Part shown: piece by piece, positions 1 through 7,220 of the stretch
Numbering within the stretch: the first letter of the stretch is position 1
Layout of the letters: the number at the start of each line of letters is the position of its first letter
Assembly (NCBI GenBank): GCA_031260865.1
Contig: JAISKQ010000044.1
Span: 1-10,492 of the forward strand
From: Prevotella sp.
GTDB lineage: Bacteria > Bacteroidota > Bacteroidia > Bacteroidales > Dysgonomonadaceae
Length of the DNA: 10,492 bases
Direction of reading: 5' to 3'
Translations under genes and position numbers: made by a program
The notes under the pieces: model-generated
What the model was told of the DNA's origin: nothing
Database searches by the model: none
The model's input: only the letters and a program-made list of their open reading frames with translations

Positions 1-23
1 TTTACTGTTCACTAATATTTTTA

Positions 24-31
24 TATCTTTG
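24..31 (+). promoter_or_regulatory. Probable folD promoter, -7 box
   Basis: TATCTTTG matches the Bacteroidetes primary-sigma -7 consensus TAnnTTTG exactly. The upstream element is weak: only TTTA at 1-4, 19 bp away, stands where the -33 TTTG is expected, and the window edge cuts off anything further. Transcription would start near 38, giving a leader of about 28 nt before the folD ATG. No Shine-Dalgarno-like purine run precedes the start, which is usual in this phylum. Confidence 0.5.
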
Positions 32-65
32 TATCATCTTATAAATCATATCTAAAGCAATATAT

Positions 66-947
66 ATGCAGTTAATAGACGGAAAGGCCATATCGGCGCA
101 AATGAAAAAAGAAATAGCAGAGGAAGTGGCGCAAATCAAGACCGCCGGAGGAAAAACGCCGCATCTGGCAGCCATATTGGTTGGGCACGATGGAGGTAGT
201 GAAACCTACGTGGCAAGCAAAGTGCGCACTTGTGAGGAAGTAGGCTTCAAATCTTCCCTCATCCGCTTCGAAGATAACATAAGCGAGGCAGAATTGCTTG
301 CCTGTGTGGATAAGCTCAACAATGACGCCGACGTGGACGGCTTTATCGTTCAATTGCCTCTGCCAAAGCATATATCGGAGCAAAAAGTAATTGAAGCTAT
401 CGACTATCGCAAAGATGTGGACGGTTTCCATCCCATCAACGTAGGGCGTATGTCTATCGGATTGCCATGCTTTGTATCGGCAACTCCCGCCGGAATACTC
501 GAATTGCTGAAAAGGTACAATATCCCCACACAAGGCAAACATTGCGTAGTACTTGGACGCAGCAATATCGTGGGCAAACCGGTCGCCAACCTGATGATGC
601 AAAAAGGCTATCCGGGCGATGCCACCGTAACGGTTTGCCACAGCCGTACCCCGAATATCAAAGAGGTATGCCAAAGCGCCGATATTATTATTGCCGCGCT
701 GGGTGTTCCCGAATTTCTGAAAGGAGATATGGTGAAAGACGGGGTAGTCGTTATTGATGTGGGTACAACGCGCGTTCCGTCCACAGAGACCAAATCGGGA
801 TTCAAACTGAAAGGGGATGTGGCATTTGACGAGGTAGCTCCGAAAGCATCATTCATAACTCCGGTTCCCGGCGGCGTAGGTCCTATGACCATTATTTCGC
901 TGATGAGAAATACTTTGTTGGCGGGAAGGAAGGATATTTATAAATAA
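66..947 (+). CDS. folD: FolD, bifunctional methylenetetrahydrofolate dehydrogenase / methenyltetrahydrofolate cyclohydrolase
   Basis: This cytosolic enzyme interconverts 5,10-methylene-, 5,10-methenyl- and 10-formyl-tetrahydrofolate using NADP(H), supplying formyl groups for purine synthesis, including the PurN step encoded further along. The 293-residue length is normal for the family. The catalytic Y48-x3-K52 pair lies in [14 protein letters not shown]. The signatures QLPLPKH (95-101), KDVDGFHP (115-122), the nucleotide-binding GRSNIVGKP (163-171) and [10 protein letters not shown] (266-275) are all intact. The ATG at 66 gives the usual FolD N-terminus ([10 protein letters not shown]). The gene appears monocistronic, as it is convergent with the regulator gene that ends at 1099. 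The TAA stop (945-947) lies inside the first heptamer of the repeat block that fills the gap. Confidence 0.98.
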   Translation: MQLIDGKAISAQMKKEIAEEVAQIKTAGGKTPHLAAILVGHDGGSETYVASKVRTCEEVGFKSSLIRFEDNISEAELLACVDKLNNDADVDGFIVQLPLPKHISEQKVIEAIDYRKDVDGFHPINVGRMSIGLPCFVSATPAGILELLKRYNIPTQGKHCVVLGRSNIVGKPVANLMMQKGYPGDATVTVCHSRTPNIKEVCQSADIIIAALGVPEFLKGDMVKDGVVVIDVGTTRVPSTETKSGFKLKGDVAFDEVAPKASFITPVPGGVGPMTIISLMRNTLLAGRKDIYK

Positions 948-1099
948 GTAATGAGTGATAAGTAATAAGTTATGAGTTTAAAGTAATGAGTAGTAAGAGT
1001 TTACGAGATTGTAAGTTTACAAGAAAAGCAATGAGTGATAAGTAGTAAGCATCTTGTAATCTGCACCTTAAACTTATTACTTATTACTTTAAACTCCTT
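946..1099. repeat. Inverted pair of heptamer/octamer repeat blocks filling the folD / regulator convergent gap
   Basis: From 946 to 1001 the + strand is a run of eight heptamers of the form RAGTNNN (AAGTAAT, GAGTGAT, AAGTTAT, GAGTTTA and others). It is followed by TTGTAAGTTTACAAG (1009-1023), which holds a TTGTAA/TTACAA dyad. At 1053-1099 the same words appear in the opposite orientation: CTTGTAA, then ACTTATT twice, ACTTTAA and ACTCCTT. Read on the - strand, 1023 to 946 aligns in order with the B-C half of the 120-bp repeats at 7321-7811 (CTTGTAAACTT, TAAACTC, CTTACTACTCAT). The two arms can pair, so the block may end transcription from both genes. That is inference: there is no GC-rich stem with a T-run. 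Confidence 0.75.
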
Positions 1100-2058
1100 T
1101 ACATTGCATCAACATAGCGTCGTTGTTCGGCGAAATATTGATTCCGTTGCAGTTCTCCCGATACGGATATTTGCGTGGCAAAGCGGATTAAAGATTTTAT
1201 CCAAGTCTTTTGATTTTCGGCTATTTCAGGATTAAGACATGAAAGATAGTCGATACAATACAAGCTTATCGCGCACGATTTTTTCCCGGCGCCTTCCATA
1301 TAGGCATAAGAGCAGTCGAAAGATACATTAGAAATGTAAAGATCCACGCTCTTACCTTGTATTGTGTAACCAGTTGAAGCACATTGCTCCATCTCGTTGA
1401 TCATCAGATATAAATCGTTTTTGATCTCCAAAATATCAGTTTCGGAAATCATACCCATATATTGCAAATATTTTACGATAGAAGTAAAATCTTCAAAAAT
1501 GTGCTTATCCAGAATTATGGTTGCATTCACTCTTTGTAAAACATCTGAAACTTTGCGGTTTATCTCGAATACATTGTTGGGAATATACATGTCATGCAAT
1601 AATACCTTGGGCATTTCATCGGGATATAACTGATAAAACAGGATATAGATATACACTTTCGATATGCTGTCATACTTGAGGAAAAAGTCGGAAGGCATCG
1701 CTCGATAGGCTCGATAAGCAAAAGTGTCCGGATCCAGGTCAAGCATATTATTGATATTAACCACGATATCTTTCATCATCCGGAAATATTCCTTCAAAGG
1801 ATTCTTGTCGAAAACAGACCTTAAATGGAAAGCAAGAAGACCATCCTTATGGTTTCCCTGCAAAAAGTCTAACGATAAATTAAAGGTTTTGCATATTATT
1901 TCAACTTCTTCCAGCGTAAACTCTATTTCGCCACGCAGCCTGCGATATGCCGCCTCTTTCCGTATGGGCAGAATATCCATTAACATATTTACGGTAGTAT
2001 CGTCCTCTGGCGTTCTAACTTTTAAAGCTTTTATAAGTTGGCTGTTAATGTGGCTCAT
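1099..2058 (-). CDS. Helix-turn-helix-type putative transcriptional regulator, 319 aa, target unknown
   Basis: I do not recognise this as a named gene. The N-terminus (about residues 20-68) reads as a phage-repressor-like helix-turn-helix: ILPIRKEAAYRRLRGEIEFT is followed by LEEVEIICKTFNLSLDFL. This pattern is common in Bacteroidetes HTH proteins, where the YRRLRG segment sits in the recognition region. The remaining 250 residues are mixed helical, rich in Asp, Ile and Tyr, with no membrane segment, signal peptide or enzyme motif that I can identify. They could be a ligand- or partner-sensing domain. The ATG at 2058 is the first in frame and gives a complete HTH. The gene lies 99 nt downstream of rnc on the same strand and may be a separate unit. 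A 13-nt dyad at 2068-2080, just upstream of the start, is a possible autoregulatory operator. Confidence 0.7.
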   Translation of the reverse strand: MSHINSQLIKALKVRTPEDDTTVNMLMDILPIRKEAAYRRLRGEIEFTLEEVEIICKTFNLSLDFLQGNHKDGLLAFHLRSVFDKNPLKEYFRMMKDIVVNINNMLDLDPDTFAYRAYRAMPSDFFLKYDSISKVYIYILFYQLYPDEMPKVLLHDMYIPNNVFEINRKVSDVLQRVNATIILDKHIFEDFTSIVKYLQYMGMISETDILEIKNDLYLMINEMEQCASTGYTIQGKSVDLYISNVSFDCSYAYMEGAGKKSCAISLYCIDYLSCLNPEIAENQKTWIKSLIRFATQISVSGELQRNQYFAEQRRYVDAM

Positions 2059-2067
2059 ATATTGATA

Positions 2068-2080
2068 TTTAGTAACTAAA
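2068..2080. promoter_or_regulatory. Dyad TTTAGTAACTAAA, possible operator upstream of the HTH gene
   Basis: TTTAGT and ACTAAA are perfect inverted 6-mers around a central A. The dyad ends 10 nt before the start codon of the regulator gene, and a second partial copy (AACTAAAA) follows at 2081-2088. Cro/C1-type regulators often bind such short dyads in their own leader. Binding here is inference, and AT-rich dyads of this length also arise by chance. Confidence 0.35.
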
Positions 2081-2157
2081 AACTAAAATTACTTATTTTA
2101 TACCAAAAAGTAGATGAAAAGAAAGGTGATTAACAATTATTTCGCGCAAAATGCCGA

Positions 2158-2994
2158 TTATGATTCAGTTACGGGAGATGTATCATCTTGCCCGTTCACA
2201 TACGTTTCGTTTTGTAATTGTTGCTGTTGTTCGTTCAGTCTGAATATATGTTCGCGAAAAGATGTATTACGTCGTAGTTTATTAAAGGCTTCTTTCGCCG
2301 CTTTTTGTTGTGATTCTTTTTTGGAATAACCTGTTCCCAACCCGGCTTGTTCGCCTAATATAACGACAGCCGTTTTGAAGATAGGTGTATTATTTTCGTC
2401 CACAAAGCTGTCTATCAAGTCGAAGCTAACCGATATTTTATGTTTCTGACTCCATTCTATCAGCCGCGACTTGTAATTGACTTCAAGCTCTGCCACAGTG
2501 TCTATATTCAGGTGTTCCTGAATAAGCTTTTCAAAAACAAATCGTTTGGACACACGGTATCCTTGGTCGAGATATATAGCGCCTATCAATGCTTCCAGCG
2601 CATTTCCGTACATGTGCGTATTAGGCGTCGTACTACGGGCTGAAGTCTTGATCAGTTTATCGATACCCAGTTCCAGCGCCAGTTTATTTAATGTTTCACG
2701 CTGTACGATTTTGGAACGCATATTGGTTAGGAATCCCTCTTTCTTATATTCAAACTGCTTGAATACAATATCGGCTACAATAGCATCCAGTATGGCATCG
2801 CCCAGAAACTCGAGCCGCTCATTGTTGATCCATCTGCCGTCTTTCATCTTTATTGAAGACGACTTATGTAATAAAGCCTGTTCGTACAAGGTGATATTGA
2901 ACGGATAGAAGCCTAATATTTTGCGAAAAGATACATAAGGCTCCTTCCCTTTTTTAGGAAGAAGCCTTATACCACGATATATCTTTTTAAGCAC
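2158..2994 (-). CDS. rnc: Ribonuclease III (GTG start)
   Basis: This is a cytosolic double-strand-specific endoribonuclease that processes rRNA precursors and structured RNAs; it acts as a dimer and needs Mg2+. The catalytic domain spans about residues 20-165, with the signature NERLEFLGDA at 58-67 (E62 and D66 being the metal ligands) and GNALEALIGAIYLDQG at 130-145. E134 is the essential second-site Glu; the usual Asp three residues earlier is Asn131. A dsRNA-binding domain follows (about 173-240, with KKESQQKAAKEAF near its end), then a polar Gln-rich tail. The start is GTG at 2994: the in-frame TAA of fabF lies only two codons upstream and the next Met is residue 50, past conserved sequence. 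The 6-nt gap to fabF implies cotranscription and probably coupled translation. Confidence 0.96.
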   Translation of the reverse strand: MLKKIYRGIRLLPKKGKEPYVSFRKILGFYPFNITLYEQALLHKSSSIKMKDGRWINNERLEFLGDAILDAIVADIVFKQFEYKKEGFLTNMRSKIVQRETLNKLALELGIDKLIKTSARSTTPNTHMYGNALEALIGAIYLDQGYRVSKRFVFEKLIQEHLNIDTVAELEVNYKSRLIEWSQKHKISVSFDLIDSFVDENNTPIFKTAVVILGEQAGLGTGYSKKESQQKAAKEAFNKLRRNTSFREHIFRLNEQQQQLQNETYVNGQDDTSPVTES

Positions 2995-3000
2995 GTTGAC

Positions 3001-4263
3001 TTATTTCTTAAACTTCTTAACTATAACACAAGCATTGTGTCCACCAAAGCCAAATGTATTGGATAGAGCCGCGTTCACAACCCTTTTTTGAGCTTTGTTA
3101 AATGTCAGGTTCAACTTATAATCAATTTCAGGGTCTTCATCCCCTTCGGTAAAATTGATAGTAGGCGGAATCACGTCATTTTTCACAGACAGCACACAGA
3201 ACATCGCTTCCAATGCTCCTGCCGCGCCCAATAAATGACCTGTCATCGATTTGGTCGAACTAATATTCAGGTTATAAGCATGCTCACCGAATACATACTT
3301 GATTGCCTTAGCTTCCGACGGGTCGCCAACCGGAGTTGAAGTACCGTGTACGTTAATATAATCAAGTTCTGACGGACTCATGTGAGCATCTTCCAGAGCG
3401 TTCCTCATTACTAACTTAGCGCCTAAGCCTTCAGGATGAGAAGCTGTCAGGTGATAAGCGTCCGCGGACATACCTCCTCCTACAACTTCGGCATATATTT
3501 CAGCTCCACGAGCTAAAGCGTGATCTAATTCTTCGAGAATAAGGCAAGCCGAACCTTCTCCGATTACAAACCCGTCACGGCTGTTACTGAATGGACGGGA
3601 TGCTGTTTGTGGAGAATCGTTGCGTGTGGACAAAGCGGTCATCGCGTTGAAGCCGCCGACACCCGAAGCGGTAATAGCAGCCTCGGCGCCTCCCACAACC
3701 ATTACATCCGCTTTACCCAAACGAATCAGGTCAAACGCGGTAATAGCGCTATGTGTCGATGAAGCGCAGGCGGATACTGTTCCGAAGTTAGGACCACGAA
3801 GTCCATGCCGAATAGAGATAAGTCCCGCCGCAATATCCGAAATCATCTTAGGGATAAAAAACGGATTATACTTAGGTCCCATTTCTTGATGCGTAAAGTA
3901 GTACGATACTTCTTCTTCAAAAGTTTTGATACCACCGATACCCGCCGAAAAAATGACGCCTACACGGTCACGGTTTTCATGCTCAAAGTCCAGCTTAGAG
4001 TCCTTAATGGCTTCTTCCGACGCCCCTATAGCCAGTAATGTATATCTATCGCATTTGCGAAGTTCTTTCCTGTCCATATAAACAGACGGATCGTAATCTT
4101 TTACTTCACACGCGAATTGTGTTTTGAATTTTGACGCGTCAAAATGAGTAATAGGTCCAGCCCCACTCACACCTTTAAGCGCATTACCCCATGTGGTGGC
4201 AACATCGTTGCCTATCGGAGTTATTGAACCTAGACCTGTTACTACTACTCTTTTTAATTCCAT
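3001..4263 (-). CDS. fabF: 3-oxoacyl-[acyl-carrier-protein] synthase II (FabF)
   Basis: FabF elongates fatty acids by condensing malonyl-ACP with acyl-ACP in the cytosol, releasing CO2. Its carrier AcpP is encoded immediately upstream. The 420-residue length is typical of KAS II. The catalytic triad is visible: nucleophile C166 in TVSACASSTHSA, H306 in NVHGTSTPVGD, and H343 in KSMTGHLLGAAGALE with K338 beside it. The glycine-rich NTFGFGGHNA near the C-terminus is also intact. The initial MELKRVVVTGLGSITPIG is the standard thiolase-fold N-terminus, which fixes the ATG at 4263. The gap to acpP is 21 nt and the gap to rnc 6 nt, so the three genes form one transcription unit from the acpP promoter. 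FabB and FabF are hard to separate by motif alone; FabF fits the length and the acpP linkage. Confidence 0.97.
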   Translation of the reverse strand: MELKRVVVTGLGSITPIGNDVATTWGNALKGVSGAGPITHFDASKFKTQFACEVKDYDPSVYMDRKELRKCDRYTLLAIGASEEAIKDSKLDFEHENRDRVGVIFSAGIGGIKTFEEEVSYYFTHQEMGPKYNPFFIPKMISDIAAGLISIRHGLRGPNFGTVSACASSTHSAITAFDLIRLGKADVMVVGGAEAAITASGVGGFNAMTALSTRNDSPQTASRPFSNSRDGFVIGEGSACLILEELDHALARGAEIYAEVVGGGMSADAYHLTASHPEGLGAKLVMRNALEDAHMSPSELDYINVHGTSTPVGDPSEAKAIKYVFGEHAYNLNISSTKSMTGHLLGAAGALEAMFCVLSVKNDVIPPTINFTEGDEDPEIDYKLNLTFNKAQKRVVNAALSNTFGFGGHNACVIVKKFKK

Positions 4264-4284
4264 AAGTAAATAGTGGAATAAAGA

Positions 4285-4521
4285 TTATTGTGCATTTGCT
4301 TCAATGTAAGAGACAGCATCTCCTACTGTAGCGATTTTTTCAGTTTGATCATCCGGAATAGAAATGCTAAATTCTTTTTCAAATTCCATGATTAATTCTA
4401 CTGTATCAAGTGAATCAGCTCCTAAATCATTTGTAAAGCTAGCTGTATCTGTAACTTCTGATTCTTCAACACCTAACTTATCAACAATAATGGCTTTCAC
4501 TTTCGATGCTACTTCTGACAT
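4285..4521 (-). CDS. acpP: Acyl carrier protein (AcpP)
   Basis: This small acidic four-helix protein carries growing acyl chains on a 4'-phosphopantetheine arm. At 78 residues it has the normal length. The attachment motif GADSLD places the modified serine at residue 37, preceded by the typical [20 protein letters not shown] helix II region. Acidic residues dominate and there is a single Tyr near the C-terminus, as expected. It is the first gene of the acpP-fabF-rnc operon and divergent from purN, which begins 154 nt away. A good Bacteroidetes promoter lies about 50 nt upstream of the start, leaving an AT-rich leader. Confidence 0.98.
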   Translation of the reverse strand: MSEVASKVKAIIVDKLGVEESEVTDTASFTNDLGADSLDTVELIMEFEKEFSISIPDDQTEKIATVGDAVSYIEANAQ

Positions 4522-4572
4522 AATTTTGAGTTTTGATTAATAATAAATTTTTTATTTTTAATTTTGTCGATG

Positions 4573-4605
4573 CAAAGTAACAGTTTTTTATCTATATGAA
4601 GCAAA
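4573..4605 (-). promoter_or_regulatory. Promoter of the acpP-fabF-rnc operon
   Basis: On the - strand, TTTG (4605-4602) and TTACTTTG (4580-4573) are separated by 21 bp, matching the Bacteroidetes -33 TTTG / -7 TAnnTTTG architecture with one mismatch in the -7 box. Transcription would start near 4567 and give a leader of about 45 nt. The spacing and the position upstream of an essential operon make this the best-supported promoter in the window. Confidence 0.65.
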
Positions 4606-4675
4606 TATTTCATTAATAAAATAGTTAAAATTGCACATTTTTTTTATTTGTGTGCAGACATAATATAATATACTC

Positions 4676-5245
4676 ATGATTAGAATTGCCATATTAGCCT
4701 CCGGATCGGGTTCCAACGCCGAAAACATAGTAAATTATTTTAAAGGGAATGATGCCGTCGCTATTCCCCTTATCATCTCCAATAAGAAAGATGCTTATGT
4801 GCACGAACGCGCGAAAAAACTAAATATAGAATCCGTTACGTTCTCCAAGAATGATTTTGAAACGACAAGCCTTGTCCTTGATCGCATGAAAGAGAATGAT
4901 ATTGATTTTATAGTCTTGGCGGGTTTTCTGCTCAAAGTACCCGAAAATATACTCCGGGCGTATCCCGACAAAATAATAAATATACATCCCGCTTTACTCC
5001 CCAAACACGGCGGCAAAGGCATGTATGGAGATAATGTTCACAAAGCTGTGGTGGAAGCCGGAGATAAAGAATCAGGTATAACAATCCATTATGTGAACGA
5101 AAATTATGACGAGGGCGCGATTGTTTTTCAAGCAAAATGCCCTGTTGACAAAGACGATACCTACGAAGATGTCGCAAAAAAAGTGCATGCGCTGGAATAC
5201 ACTCATTTTCCGATTGTTATAGATAAGATCTTATTCAATAAATAA
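4676..5245 (+). CDS. purN: Phosphoribosylglycinamide formyltransferase (GAR transformylase, PurN)
   Basis: PurN transfers the formyl group of 10-formyl-tetrahydrofolate to glycinamide ribonucleotide, the third step of purine synthesis. At 189 residues it is a normal short bacterial PurN. The phosphate-binding loop ASGSGSNAENI lies at 8-18, and the catalytic residues N102 and H104 are in INIHPALLPKHGGKGMYG. D145 in NYDEGAIVFQ completes the triad. The ATG at 4676 is the only start that keeps the first beta strand (MIRIAILASGSG). It is divergent from acpP. A weak TTTATTTG box at 4643-4650 could be its -7 element, but no -33 partner stands at the right spacing. Downstream it converges with the secreted-protein gene, with a 48-nt gap and no obvious hairpin terminator. 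Confidence 0.97.
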   Translation: MIRIAILASGSGSNAENIVNYFKGNDAVAIPLIISNKKDAYVHERAKKLNIESVTFSKNDFETTSLVLDRMKENDIDFIVLAGFLLKVPENILRAYPDKIINIHPALLPKHGGKGMYGDNVHKAVVEAGDKESGITIHYVNENYDEGAIVFQAKCPVDKDDTYEDVAKKVHALEYTHFPIVIDKILFNK

Positions 5246-5293
5246 GTACCTTATCCATGCGGGTATTCCGTGTTTATCAATCCGTATCGTTGT

Positions 5294-6844
5294 TCAGTTC
5301 ACTTTTACAGGCATATTATTCACTGTCCTCGACTTGACTATGACTCTCCGCCCTGTATTTTCAGACGCGCTCTCCGTCTGTGGTTCACTGACAACTCTTT
5401 CTTGCTTAGGCTGAACGATTGCCACGGCTTGTCGATTTTGTTCTTCTCTCTTGGGTTGCGCTGTCTCCACAGGCTGGGTTATAACATTTTGTCGAACTTG
5501 TTCTGTTTCTGTTCTCGGAGGAAAAGTCAGCTGAGTCCTTTGTTGTACCGGTTGAGACTGATAGACAGGTGTTGTTCTGACCTCATCGTCTTTGCTCGCT
5601 TTTACAGGCACGTTGTTTACTGTCCTTAACTGCACTATTGTTCTCCGTCCTGTATTCTCAGGCGCGCTTCCTGTCTGTGCTTCACTAACGACTCTTTCTT
5701 GCTTAGGTTGAACGGCTATCTCAACTTGCCGATTTTGTTCTTCTCTTTTGGGTTGAGTGGTCACAACAGGCAGGGTTGCGACATTTTGCCGAACCGGCTC
5801 TTCTCGCTTCGGTTGCGCGGTTACCACAGGTTGGGCTACAACACTCGTCCGTGCTTGTTCTGTTTTCGGAGGAGGAGGGGTCTGCTGAGCCTGAACTCTT
5901 TCCTGTACCGGCTGAGCCTTATAAACAGGCGTTGATTTGACCTCGTCGTCTTTGCTCTGACGGGCTTCGCGCTCAGCTTTTATTCTCCTTACCGAGCGTT
6001 TCGGCGAATCCTCGCTGACTTTCGTGTTGGCTATCTTCGTTTCAACCACAGGTTCAGGATAACGAGTTCCGGAATCCTTGCTTACTTCCTGATATTTTAC
6101 ATTTGATTGTTTCTCTTTCCGGTCGGTATATGCAGGCGGCAATGTGGATTCCGACGCTATGTACCGTTCATTCCGCGCCGTTTGCACACCCACTCCATTG
6201 ATTCCTATCCTGCGGGCGGCTTTGTCGGTTATTGTAAACCAAACTTCCCCGTTCGGGTTTCCCGAGGCTGTATCTTGTATTTTCAGATTACGTTCGATAA
6301 TATCGCCTGACATCAATTGATTGATTGCTTCGGGACGGACATTTATACCGTTGATGTAATAAGTAGGCTTGTTTCCAAAGGTTAAATACTTCTTTGCCAA
6401 TTCCTCCATCGATTGCTTTTCTCGCGCCTTGAGGATGCTGTCAGCCAGCACTTTCGCCCTTTTTTCTTTTTGCATGTCCTCAATAGCCGTCTTCGACAAC
6501 CGATAACCTAAACCTGCATTTGGTTTATTCAGCTTCGCGTTATCTTTTTCTATCTCGGCAAGCATATTGTTAGCATCCAACAACGCCTCTTCCAAGTTGG
6601 AATATTGCGTATCTGTGTTCGCTATCAGAGAATCGACATTTATTCGAGGTTTTTTTAATAAAAAGTCCGCGCCGGAACCTCTAAGTCCGTAATTTTTATT
6701 AACTACCCGGGTAGTATCTCCGGTACTCACGACATATGTACTTCCCGGCCTTTGGGCATACCCCAAAAAAGGAAATACAAATAAGCAAATTAACATTATA
6801 AACTTGCTTATATTAGTGTGTTTGCGTTTGCTTGCAAGGCTCAT
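5294..6844 (-). CDS. Exported protein of unknown function with a plug-like segment and tandem Pro/Gln/Arg-rich modules
   Basis: I do not recognise this protein. Starting at the ATG at 6844 it has 516 residues. Residues 1-30 form a signal peptide: a basic n-region (SKRKHTNISK), the hydrophobic FIMLICLFVFPFLG, and a YAQ cleavage site. About 85-155 is charged and helical, possibly a coiled coil. At 160-208, PTYYINGINV, an acidic middle and PNGEVWFTITDK resemble the 'xxYxVDGxxx...GANGVIxITTK' segment of TonB-receptor plugs and related small domains. From 297 it consists of two repeated modules rich in PV, QPKREE and TP, probably disordered. The ORF remains open upstream to an ATG at 6946, but that extension would bury the signal peptide and contains the likely promoter. 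The protein is probably periplasmic or envelope-attached. It has no lipobox and no membrane anchor beyond the signal. Confidence 0.75.
   Translation of the reverse strand: MSLASKRKHTNISKFIMLICLFVFPFLGYAQRPGSTYVVSTGDTTRVVNKNYGLRGSGADFLLKKPRINVDSLIANTDTQYSNLEEALLDANNMLAEIEKDNAKLNKPNAGLGYRLSKTAIEDMQKEKRAKVLADSILKAREKQSMEELAKKYLTFGNKPTYYINGINVRPEAINQLMSGDIIERNLKIQDTASGNPNGEVWFTITDKAARRIGINGVGVQTARNERYIASESTLPPAYTDRKEKQSNVKYQEVSKDSGTRYPEPVVETKIANTKVSEDSPKRSVRRIKAEREARQSKDDEVKSTPVYKAQPVQERVQAQQTPPPPKTEQARTSVVAQPVVTAQPKREEPVRQNVATLPVVTTQPKREEQNRQVEIAVQPKQERVVSEAQTGSAPENTGRRTIVQLRTVNNVPVKASKDDEVRTTPVYQSQPVQQRTQLTFPPRTETEQVRQNVITQPVETAQPKREEQNRQAVAIVQPKQERVVSEPQTESASENTGRRVIVKSRTVNNMPVKVN
5297..5956 (-). 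repeat. Tandem duplication inside the exported-protein gene
   Basis: Two head-to-tail modules encode residues 297-416 (nt 5956-5597) and 417-516 (nt 5596-5297). Both begin SKDDEV, continue with TPVY and QPVQ, and end with ENTGRR, then RTVNN and PVK. The first is 20 residues longer because it holds an extra copy of a 20-residue unit built on PVVTxQPKREE. The match extends to nucleotide level: for example ACGACTCTTTCTTGCTTAGG occurs near 5687, with a near-identical copy near 5391. This points to duplication by recombination or slippage in a region under length variation. Confidence 0.9.
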
Positions 6845-6853
6845 ATAATAATA

Positions 6854-6861
6854 CAAAGTAA
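6854..6861 (-). promoter_or_regulatory. Probable promoter -7 box of the exported-protein gene
   Basis: TTACTTTG on the - strand is the same box as in the acpP promoter and lies 9 nt before the ATG at 6844. Transcription would begin only a few nt ahead of that ATG, so the mRNA would be nearly leaderless. A TTTG stands upstream but about 25 bp away, longer than the usual 19-21. The box supports 6844 over 6946 as the start, because it would lie inside the longer reading frame. Confidence 0.4.
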
Positions 6862-7184
6862 TCTTCACTGTTAGTTTATAATTAGGCAAATATACAATAT
6901 TTTTTCGAGAAAGATAACTACTCTTATATTTTTTAGTATAAAACATGATAACTTTTTTATCTTTTAAGATATTAGTCGAAATTTACTCAATCTTTAGCGT
7001 TTTTTTTTATTAATACGGAATGTAATTATTTCGGAAAAGGTGACAAAAGTAACACTTTTTCCATCTGCTTTCTCTGTCTCTTTTTTCGCGCCATTCTTCA
7101 TTCATAATTTTTTTGGAAACTCAAAACTTACTACTCATAACTCAAAACTTAAAAAGGTAACAAAAGTAACAGTTTTTATAAGTC

Positions 7185-7199
7185 CTGTCTTTCAGACAG
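7185..7199. repeat. Hairpin CTGTCT-TTC-AGACAG
   Basis: A perfect 6-bp stem with a TTC triloop, inside the segment that replaces blocks B and C in repeat unit 2. No T-run follows on either strand, so it is not an obvious terminator. Confidence 0.6.
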
Positions 7200-7220
7200 C
7201 GTTTGTCCTTTATTTCATTC

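Noticed and set aside
72..674. Long - strand open frame opposite folD
   Set aside because: Shadow of folD: it lies wholly inside that gene, and its product resembles no known family.
1035..1235. + strand open frame between folD and the regulator
   Set aside because: It runs through the heptamer repeat and then antisense to the 3' end of the regulator gene, with no supporting features.
4643..4650. TTTATTTG as a purN promoter
   Set aside because: It has one mismatch to the -7 consensus, but no -33 element stands at 19-21 bp and the region is a T-run. It is too weak to list as a feature.
5246..5293. Terminator between purN and the convergent exported-protein gene
   Set aside because: I found no stem with a following T-run on either strand in these 48 bases.
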